Assembly (NCBI RefSeq): GCF_051622035.1
Contig: NC_135361.1
Span: 3,105,001-3,169,000 of the forward strand
DNA: 64,000 bases
Source of the DNA: Arctopsyche grandis
Lineage: Eukaryota > Arthropoda > Insecta > Trichoptera > Hydropsychidae
Reading direction: 5' to 3'
Positions 30,701-39,744 of the stretch are shown piece by piece; position 1 is the stretch's first letter, and every line of letters starts with the position of its first letter. A model generated the notes under the pieces. It did not search any database. It saw nothing but the letters and a program-made list of their open reading frames with translations, and was not told the origin of the DNA. Both the position numbers and the translations under genes were made by a program.

Positions 30701-33504
30701 AAAATGATTTCATATATAGATGAATTCAATCAACAGCAATGACTGATCAAATTTTGAAACTTATATTCCGCTTTCTATTCACACTTTCGATATAAAAACT
30801 GAAAGAACCTGCATTTGCATTTCGGCACAGTGAAAAATCGCGTACGCTCGAAGTACGCATATATTTATACGAAAATAACAACTTTCTTCGATGTGTTTGA
30901 GAAAATTGTTATGTAAAAGTATTCATTGGATTAAAAACAACGTTTGATTGTAACTTGAGATACATAGCTAATTTTTTTCAGCCGCTTTCATTATAAAAAC
31001 CAAATCGCACATATTTTTTCAATGTATTTTGGAACACCAAAACATTTCAATTTAAATATAATGATAAATAACATAATTTTATTGGAATTGTGTCCGTATA
31101 AATAAAAATAAACAAGCCAACAATTATTTCGCATCGTTCGTTCTACATATATAACCAGTACATCCTGTTTTGAAACCTTCACTGGGTCACTTCTAATTAA
31201 ACAATTCACATTTTGAACATTGCATAGAAACGTTTGAATGTTAGAAAACGTGATGTTAGTATTTTTTTTGTACTATAATTGCGTCACACTCACGTTTACT
31301 GTATAGATATGATGAAGAAAAAATATGGTAATAAAATTAAGCATGATCTCATCGATGAATACTTTCAAGAAAACATGTTATCATACCGAATATATTGTTT
31401 TGTTTGATTCATTATTTAATGCTGCAACTTGGAAACGATTCCTAAATATTTCTACAATATCAAACTACGTATCATCTGTGGATATAATATTTCTGAAAAT
31501 ACGTATGTCTATTTATACAAACGTTACACGTTTTATCAGCAAACAGTTCACCAAATTATCTAATATAATATCTCGCTTTATCTGATAATCGGAAATTAAA
31601 TGCATTTTAACCATGAATGTTACAATGAAATAAAATCAACAACTCTTGGGAATATCGTTGTTGAAAAAATATTCGATTATATAAATATATGTACATAAGT
31701 ATGTAGGTATCAAATTTTGATTTTCACTCGTGAAAATTCTTAGAAAAAATCATGCAATCTTTATATTGTTTCCGTATGTTAGTTAATATAGTAAGAACAT
31801 TCGAAAAATGGTGTGCGAAATTTAAACGTGTGGGTGTGAACTATTTTTTGCAATCAATCAATCAATTGTTCGGATCAATTATTCTATTCTGAGTATAATC
31901 TGGATTAGAATAGACTCAATTTATTTTTTTCCTATCGAATTGTCGGCACGAGAGTGTGGGTTGAGTCGTAATCGAAAAGATTAGAGTCGAATTGAATAAA
32001 ATTGTAGTGGAAATGAATATTCAATGTTTTTTAAGGCGATTATTATTGCGCATTGTATGTAGTATAATAATTTGCACGCAACGAATTTCGTTCGTCACAC
32101 ATTTCACTAAAACACATGGAAGTAACGTAATTTACTTTTTTGGGCTTGGTCATTGTTCATATATTAACTTTCCCATAGAAGGTACGATCGATATGTGAAA
32201 AACGCTCTAAATGCCTTTTATTTTTAACTGAACATCCTTCCTTCTCATTCCAGCCCCTTCAACCGACACATGTAACGAATTTTTGCGCGCTTTGTTTATT
32301 TTCAATCAATATCAGGCAACACCTGTACAATATGTAATAATTTATAAATACATACTCAAGTCAATAAAGAAGACTAAATGTTCAGCGACACGATTGCGTG
32401 CACCAAGTCACTAGCAATTTAAATAACAAACATTCAAAATGGCGTACGTTAAAATGGCCGACCACCTAAAAATTTGTAGGTTATCTCGCCATGACAATAG
32501 TCGTAGTTGAAGACGCTACGATAGATCTTAAGGCATGTCAAGGGACTTCATTTTTGAGAATTTCTTGTCTACGTGTCTACGAAGATATATAGATATAAGA
32601 AATTGAACCCGCATTGGATCAAAAATTCAGCAATTCTGATCCTTTAATCGTTTATCCTCACAATTTTATAAATTTAAAGAAAAACTTCATCAATCAAATC
32701 CAGATCAGATTGGAAACCTGGATAGTTTTCACACTATCAAGTGATTTGAGATTTGACCCTCTTTTTCTCAGTTCTATATAATGTATTCGAAGCAAGTAGG
32801 AAACTAGAACGTTCTATTTAGTTTCGTGACCTAGTAAACTTTAGCGAAGAAAATATACTACCATCAGAAAGCTCAAACTCATAATTATTTATATTGCAAT
32901 ACATTATGAAAACACCACATACACTTTCGTACAGCATATTTTGATCAATTATGTATTATACTACACATACATATATTATAATAAGTACCACGCCTTTTTT
33001 CACTTACAGGTCATGAACACGTGTGTATATAATATTCAGACTCAATATAACATATTATGTATTTCGTCATTGAAGAATTGTGTGGCATTGAATGTGTTAG
33101 TATTATATTTTTTTTTTAAATACATACATATTATATTTAATATAATCAATACGAAATAAATTGTTCGCAATTGAATTTTTTTTTATATATATGTACATAC
33201 ATATAGTATAATATAAAATATGCGAATTTGCATCACAACAAGTCAAAGTTTTGCAAAGGCTTATGTTCAAATTTAAAGTAATTAATATAAACTATTTTTA
33301 TAAAATTAATGTAAAATAAACAACTCAAAATTTGAATAGAACTTACAATTTTTATAATGCAGAATAAAAGAGTCCTCAAATATTTCATAATGGTTCAATC
33401 AACAAATGTATTTACTAGAAGTCAAAATATATACATAATATCTACCAAAAACATACATATTTTCACATATGCTTAAGAATAAAATATGAAATTTATGAAA
33501 AAAA
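27791..33504. other. long AT-rich stretch, no gene seen
   Basis: No ORF with recognisable content. Around 28610-29485 there are AAAAAGCCGGTTTTCGGCTT-type inverted motifs and a terminus-like TTGGAAGCCCTA (ending near 29480), suggesting a decayed hAT-like element without a matching left end. The remainder shows only low-complexity TACATATGTA-type sequence. Confidence 0.4.
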
Positions 33505-33845
33505 CATAAACTTGGATATTTGTGACTCCAAGTCGATCGTTTCTTATCAGAGTTTGCCAATTTATTTGATTTCATTGTTGAAACGTTTCCTCCATTAAAT
33601 TGGCAAAAATAATCCTACCTGCTATATCACAAATATCTGAATTTGATTTATGTACAATATGTAAAATTTTTATCTTCAAGTCTTAATCCATAGATTTCTC
33701 TATGTATTAATTCATTAATTAATTAATCGTTAATTTTGTGTTATTCAGCCTGTCGAAATACAGTGATTTACGTAATAAAAATGCTGCAATATTTGCAATT
33801 AATTGTCTAGGAAGGCGCATTGGGGTCTGTCTGTTAGGCTTGCCA
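33505..33845 (+). mobile_element. SINE, tail type A (left partner of a tail-to-tail pair)
   Basis: The body GACTCCAAGTCGATCGTTTC and AAACGTTTCC matches the family. The 3' end AGGAAGGCGCATTGGGG leads directly into a second copy in the opposite orientation. Confidence 0.65.
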
Positions 33846-34140
33846 GGAAGGCTTGACAGGAAGACTCCAATGCGCCTTCCTGGACAATTAATTACAAACA
33901 ATGCAGCATTTTATTATTACATAAATCACTGTATTTCCAGAAGCTGAAGAGCACGAAATAACAATTAATTAAATAATTAATCCATTGAGACATCTATGCA
34001 TTTTAGATTTGTAGATAATGTTTACAAATTCTACATACAATAAATACAGAAGACTTGTGACAACAGGAAAGATGATTTTTTGCCAATTTTGAGGAACCGT
34101 TTCAACAATAATCAGATAAAATTGGCAAACTCTGATAAAC
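33846..34140 (-). mobile_element. SINE, minus strand, tail type A (right partner)
   Basis: Minus-strand reading gives TTTGCCAATTTTATCTGATT, AAACGGTTCC and a CCAGGAAGGCGCATTGGAG tail. It meets the copy at 33505 tail to tail. Confidence 0.65.
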
Positions 34141-34149
34141 ATATGTAAA

Positions 34150-35395
34150 ATAAAATAAAATAAAAATAATTCTGATTTTTGACACTTTCCGATCGACCTT
34201 CAAATATCACTGAAAATAACAAATTTCCCACTTAATTGGCAATATATATTGAATTTTTAATAATCCATACACGATTTTGAACTCTAAATAAGAAAAAACA
34301 AGTAAAATAACCAAAATTTTCTATATCCGCATACGGAAAAATCCAAGTTTTCCACGAAATTTCCTTATCTGATAATCAAGCACTGACTTAATACTATACA
34401 CCAACACACACCGACACCCAAATAAAGCCACTCGTTTTAGCAACCCTCTTCGACTTGGACAAAGTCGGGAAAAACCTCGCGTGCGAAAATCCACACGGCG
34501 GCGATCGCCAACCGAGGGTGTGCGTGCCGAATGAAACCGCACGCGTAAATCACCTTAGAACATATTAGACCCCAAGTGGGTGATCACTTCCGACCTCGGC
34601 GACTAAAAATATAAACGATATCACGTATTATTGGGTGTGGGACTTCCATCCACCATTGGTGTCGACCTTCTGTGACCTTGTGACCTCGTGTGGTTCCACC
34701 ATGTACTATATCGTGCTTGTTTACTAGTATTGTAATAAAATGGCCGTGCGAAAAACAAAGGCTAATAAATTTCAGTGAGAAATTGCGTAGGGACTTATGG
34801 GCTCACACATTGAGTGTGATATATGTAGAGCCCAGTTTATATCATTTGCCTGATGACTGATGTTTCATTTGATTATGATTGTAATAAATGTATTGAAAGG
34901 TTTCGCAATGTATTTTCCTTTCTTCGTCCACCCATCTATACTTTAACTCTCTTGGGTACCATTTTAATACTTCTGCTGTCCACATTTCTTCTAGCCACAT
35001 GTCCTACCCATTAACATTACAATCTCACACGTGTATTTTTTTTTTGTACTAGTCTCTATACTGGTGAACTACGGACGAAATACAAGCAGGAGACAATGAA
35101 GAGGATATTAGGACAATACAACTACTACAGGGCTCTCTACTCTCTACTAACAAGGGGTTGCAGGGGTTGAAGGACATGTGTCTCACTTTGAGGCCAGTCT
35201 CAGGATGAGAGTGGCCTCCCTACGTCGTCGTATATTTATATCGTCAAATATTTTGCTTTTTGCCGCGTCTTCTCATTTCCGCTTATCTATGTATGTTCAG
35301 TGGATGGAGCTATGTATGTACTTCACCGGCCATCATAAATATGTAGACATTAAATTGATTAATTATTATTATTATTTTATAATAATTAATCCATC
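34150..35395. other. intergenic; GC-richer island at 34400-34720
   Basis: No coding exon is supported. The GC-richer island has GGCGGCGATCGCCAACCGAG and GTGACCTTGTGACCTCGTGT and is a candidate promoter or 5' non-coding exon, for instance of TPPP, whose 5' UTR must lie to the right of 25280. Confidence 0.35.
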
Positions 35396-35741
35396 GGTTG
35401 CTGTATCTCCAAACGTTACGTTTGCTGATGTTTGTTCCGGAGCTGCTGGGAGCATGACACCAACTGTTAATACTCTTTCGACTACAAATGCTAAGAGTGG
35501 TGATACAACTATGTCTACTGTCGCATCATCGACTATTTCATCTGTTCCTCAGTGTCGTGATTCTACAGTGACCGTATTGCCTTCTTCTTCTTCTTCCGTT
35601 TTATCTCCGCTGGCAAGTCTTGCGACTTCAAATCAGTCATTTCTTGTTCCAAAAAGACTCACGCGCCAGACTGAGAGATCGAAAAATATCAATCTACTAC
35701 CAAAACGTACGCGGTCTCAGGACCAAGGTGGCCGCGTTTAA
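35396..35741 (+). pseudogene. LINE ORF1, C-terminal fragment
   Basis: A Ser/Thr-rich frame (VSPNVTFADVCSGAAG ... SSSSSVLSPLASLAT) ends with TAA at 35739-35741 and overlaps the start of ORF2 in another frame. The position and overlap fit a truncated ORF1; no zinc knuckle is retained. The open frame extends upstream into non-element DNA. Confidence 0.5.
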
Positions 35742-38541
35742 TACGGCGATTTATTCTATTGTCGATGATATGGTGGCGTTAACTGAAACATGGTTAACGC
35801 CATCATTTTTTAATTCGGAGTTCTTTGATTCTTCGTGGACAGTGCATCGTCGGGACAGAGAGCAACGACGTGGTGGGGGTGTTTTATTTGCTTCTCGTGT
35901 CTGGTTGCGGTCTGTCAGGTTGAAGAACTTTGAAACTCCTTCTGGCGAGGACTTATGGGTGAGAGTTGATTTTGTATTTGCGAGAGTTTTTATTTGTGTT
36001 GTTTACATTCCGCCCGCTGCGAAAGACGATGTATATGAGTTATTGTTTGCAAATATGATGAATGTACGTGATTTCATAAATGAACGTGACATATTATTAA
36101 TAATGGGTGATTTTAATATGCCTAGTGCCAATATTCATGTCCGCAATAAATTTAATTTTGTTATTTCCTATTGCGACCTAGTACAGGTTGGTTCACCCAT
36201 TAGTCCAAGTAAGCTTGATATTATGTTGGTGAATGAATCCAATGTGTCAGCAACGATGATCCTATGCCCAAAAGGAACTGCGATCATCCCTGAGGACCTA
36301 TATCATGATGCATTACAAATTGAGCTTCTGTTTTTGTCTTCTGTGAGACCTGTTTCAGCTTGTTCATCTGTTGGGATTCCTTCATCACGGTGGAATTTTG
36401 CTCGCGTTGATTCTGAATTGGTTTATAATGAGGTTCGTTCTATGGACTGGCGCCAAATGTACCTCATGAATACTGGTGATGCTGTTGAATTTTTGTATAA
36501 CACACTATATAATATTTTTGACAGTTATGTTCCTCGGTTCATCAGTTATCCTAATTTAGAACTACATCGTCGGGTTTTTCCACCGTGGTTTGGGTCCAAA
36601 CTTATAACTGATGTTCGTGCAAAATGGTTGTCTCATAGAAGATGGAAACGTAGCCAATCATTTCGTGACTATGAGAAATTTCGGATTCTTAGGAAGATCG
36701 TGAAACGTGGTGTGAGTGAGCGTTATACCCTCTATCTCAAAGAGATGGAGAGTGCTATCGCTAGTAATCCTCACCACTTTTTCAGATTTATTAAGAGTAA
36801 GCATATTTCACATGGCCTTGAGCATTCGTTCTCATTTAATAATAAAAGTTGTGTCGGTCCTGAGATCGCTAAAGCTTTTGCTAGTTTTTTTAGCTCTGTA
36901 TTTGATCAGAGATCACCATCCCTTGATGCTAATTTGGCTTCCCAAATTGGTACTGAAGGTGTTATTATAGACATTCCGCGGGTCTCGCTTGGAGATGTTA
37001 GGATAGCAATTTTGAAGCTGAAAGGGTCTGTTGGGCCTGACGGTGTGCCCCCTGACGTATTAAAGGCATGCTGTAATTCGCTCTTAGAGCCTCTTCAGTT
37101 TATTTTTAACCTTATTCTGGATTCTGGTAATTATCCTGATAAATGGAAATTATCTAGAGTCATTCCCATTCATAAAAGTGGCTCTAAAAATGAGGTTGAA
37201 AATTACAGACCTATTGCTATCATCTCGGCTATTCCCAAAATTTTCGATAATATCCTTCACCGTTTGATTCTTTTGCAGTTCAAAAGATTGTTGTGTGATG
37301 AGCAGCATGGTTTTTCACCATGTCGTTCCACTACCACTAATCTTGCCTGCTTTTCATATTATACCATGTCTAAAGTTGACCGTGGACAACAAGTTGATGT
37401 AGCCTACTTTGACTTTCGAAAAGCATTTGATCTTGTCAACAATGACGCTCTTATGATCAGATTAGCTGAAGTGGGCTTTTCTCCACGTCTTCTTAAACTC
37501 TTTGCTTCTTATCTTAGTGATAGGAAGCAATTTGTTAGATATGGTATTTATGAATCTCCTTCATTTTTTACGCGATCTGGTGTAACTCAGGGGTCCACCT
37601 TAGGCCCTTTACTATTTACAATAGTCATTAATAACCTCCCAAAAGTACTACGCAATGCTTCATGTCTCTTGTTTGCTGACGACGTTAAACTATTCTTTGC
37701 TGTTAAGGATGAGAGGCAAGCCTCTCTCCTTCAAGCTGATATTAACGCTGTTTTAGAGTTCAGTTCCAGTTTAGGGCTTGAACTGAATACTAGTAAATGT
37801 GCTATTATGAGTTATGGACGTGCGAATTCGCTCTATTGTCACGGATATTCCATTGGATCCGTATTGTTGAAGCGCGTGGAATCAATGGTCGACTTGGGTA
37901 TCACTTTTGATCCTCAATTCACCTTTCACAACCACATCAAGACAATCGCTGATGTTTCCTTTCGTCGACTTGGATTTGTCTTGAGATATGCTAGATTATT
38001 CTCCAACCCCTTGTCTTCTCGCTTGCTTTTCAACTCGCTTGTTAGAAGTAAGCTAGAGTATAATGCAATTGTGTGGAATCCGCACGAAGCAAACTACTCT
38101 CTTATTATAGAAAAAGTGCAAAAAGCATTTCTTCGTTTTCTTTATAAGAAAGAGTATGGGTACTACCCATATCTCTATCCTACTCCTTTCCTTTTGGGCA
38201 TGCTTGGGTATAATTCCCTTGAACTTCGGAGAAACTTCTCGTTAATTCGTTTCGTTCTCCAGCTATTGCGTGGTAATACGTCATGCCCGTTGTTGCTGGA
38301 ACAGTTGGGACTTTATGTCCCTAATAATTATGTGCGTGGTAGACATCATCATTTAATGGTTGTACCTGCTGCTCGCACAGTTCTTTTTCGAATGGCTCCT
38401 ATTCCAAGAGCTATTCGACTTCTCAATGAAATCGTTGCTGCTGTCCCTGAATGTGATATTTTCCACCTTGGGGAGCGTAGATTGTCGGATATTATCTTAA
38501 CATATTTATCTGGTAACCTGCGCTCATCATTACTTTCTTAA
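35620..38541 (+). CDS. LINE ORF2: AP-like endonuclease and reverse transcriptase
   Basis: 973 codons without a stop. The endonuclease domain is at about residues 20-240: YYQNVRG, the catalytic-Glu motif TETWL, VVYIPP, GDFNMP and LDIMLV. The reverse transcriptase follows: GPDGVPPDVLKAC, NYRPIAIISAIPKIFD, YFDFRKAFD, SGVTQGSTLGPLLF and the catalytic FADDVKLF at residue ~685. The C-terminal region has HINCIEKVQ-like text (SLIIEKVQKAFLRFLY). There is no RNase H domain, fitting jockey/CR1-type elements. The 973-codon start at 35620 is the first ATG in frame; the true start may differ. The protein would nick target DNA and copy its own RNA by target-primed reverse transcription. Confidence 0.88.
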   Translation: MRLQISHFLFQKDSRARLRDRKISIYYQNVRGLRTKVAAFNTAIYSIVDDMVALTETWLTPSFFNSEFFDSSWTVHRRDREQRRGGGVLFASRVWLRSVRLKNFETPSGEDLWVRVDFVFARVFICVVYIPPAAKDDVYELLFANMMNVRDFINERDILLIMGDFNMPSANIHVRNKFNFVISYCDLVQVGSPISPSKLDIMLVNESNVSATMILCPKGTAIIPEDLYHDALQIELLFLSSVRPVSACSSVGIPSSRWNFARVDSELVYNEVRSMDWRQMYLMNTGDAVEFLYNTLYNIFDSYVPRFISYPNLELHRRVFPPWFGSKLITDVRAKWLSHRRWKRSQSFRDYEKFRILRKIVKRGVSERYTLYLKEMESAIASNPHHFFRFIKSKHISHGLEHSFSFNNKSCVGPEIAKAFASFFSSVFDQRSPSLDANLASQIGTEGVIIDIPRVSLGDVRIAILKLKGSVGPDGVPPDVLKACCNSLLEPLQFIFNLILDSGNYPDKWKLSRVIPIHKSGSKNEVENYRPIAIISAIPKIFDNILHRLILLQFKRLLCDEQHGFSPCRSTTTNLACFSYYTMSKVDRGQQVDVAYFDFRKAFDLVNNDALMIRLAEVGFSPRLLKLFASYLSDRKQFVRYGIYESPSFFTRSGVTQGSTLGPLLFTIVINNLPKVLRNASCLLFADDVKLFFAVKDERQASLLQADINAVLEFSSSLGLELNTSKCAIMSYGRANSLYCHGYSIGSVLLKRVESMVDLGITFDPQFTFHNHIKTIADVSFRRLGFVLRYARLFSNPLSSRLLFNSLVRSKLEYNAIVWNPHEANYSLIIEKVQKAFLRFLYKKEYGYYPYLYPTPFLLGMLGYNSLELRRNFSLIRFVLQLLRGNTSCPLLLEQLGLYVPNNYVRGRHHHLMVVPAARTVLFRMAPIPRAIRLLNEIVAAVPECDIFHLGERRLSDIILTYLSGNLRSSLLS

Positions 38542-38898
38542 TTTGAATGTGATGAATGAGTGGAATCTTAATCTACTCTCTTCCATTTGGGCCTCGCTGT
38601 GATTTTATTTTTTATTCATATTTTGTTTTATTTTATTTTATTTTTTCTTTCTCTTTTGTACATTTTTATATACTATTTTAATTTTGATCAGTATAAACAA
38701 AGAATGGGATTTATGGATTTTATTTTTAATTTTTACACTTTTGTTATTTTTTTTTTTTTTTCTCTCTGAATGATGTATTATTTTCCTTTTGTTACTTTTT
38801 TTGTAATTTTATTTTACCATGTTTTCTGCTTTTGCTTTTTTCCTTTATTTACAGTTTACTTGTTTTTATATCATGTTTTTATATATTTTTCAAATGTA

Positions 38899-38941
38899 GG
38901 CCATTGTGGCGCATTAGGTTCTTCCTGTAATGCCACAATGG
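38899..38941 (+). other. 3'-terminal RNA hairpin of the LINE
   Basis: The 10-bp perfect stem CCATTGTGGC/GCCACAATGG (38901-38910 with 38932-38941) encloses a 21-nt apical part GCATTAGG...CCTGTAAT, which can form a further AGG/CCT pairing around TTCTT. The same layout ends the SINEs at 8225-8267 and 27488-27528, with different stem bases. Likely recognised by the element's reverse transcriptase (inference). Confidence 0.7.
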
Positions 38942-38960
38942 TCCAAAACTATTAAATTAA

Positions 38961-39744
38961 ATAATTATATTATTATTTGTATTATCTATATATTTTTTAT
39001 ATAGACGAAGGGGATTGCACTATTCTCCCTATCGTCTGGAATAAAAAAGCTATTGTTATTATTTTTTTATTATTTACTCTCACGAAGTTTAAAATTGCTT
39101 GAAATACAATTTTCAATAAAAAGCTCTTTTTCCTATAATGCTGTACATTAACATTAGAATAATATAATACAATGATTACTAACAAAATTTAATTAAAATA
39201 GATATAAGATGTATTGTGAACATAATTTCGTAATAATAAAAAGCATTTAAAAATCAAAAATAAAATAACGAGTTGTGAATTTGCTATTTATTTTTAATTT
39301 ATGACCCATTTAACATTTATTATTAAAAATATATTTCTAGTAAATAAATTAAAGCCCATTTCATAACTGTTTTTGCTTCTTTGATCAAATTGTATTTCGA
39401 GCAATGTGACATTTGTGCAATTGATTCCGAACACCGAGCAATTGATTTTTAATATATGTAGATAATAATTAGCCTTTTTAATAGCTAATATGTAGGTCAA
39501 CCACTAAAGAAATAAAATTATTTAAAACTACAAATCTACAAATCATATTCAATGTTCAATTCAGAGTAAGTGTTAATATAAATAGAAAGTTACAAATAAA
39601 TGTTATGTTAAAAAAAACTTAAAAATCATCCAAAAAAGAAACTCAATTTAACATACAAACATTCATCAGAATTGAAAAACTCAAACTTTCTAAATCATTT
39701 AAATCATTTTCACATTTATAAAATTATCTGTAACACGTATATAT
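38961..39744. other. no feature seen
   Basis: AT-rich DNA between the LINE end and the hAT element; nothing supportable. Confidence 0.4.

Larger units (their letters stand above)
35396..38960 (+). mobile_element. non-LTR retrotransposon (jockey/CR1-like LINE), 5'-truncated in ORF1
   Basis: It consists of the end of ORF1, an uninterrupted ORF2 (35620-38541), a T-rich 3' UTR and a terminal hairpin (38899-38941) followed by AT-rich sequence. The 5' boundary lies near 35396, where the ORF1-like frame begins. Flanks are too AT-rich to define a target duplication. A second fragment of the same family, differing by roughly a dozen bases over ~565 bp, lies at 62248-62818. That similarity and the open ORF2 suggest recent activity. 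Confidence 0.85.
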
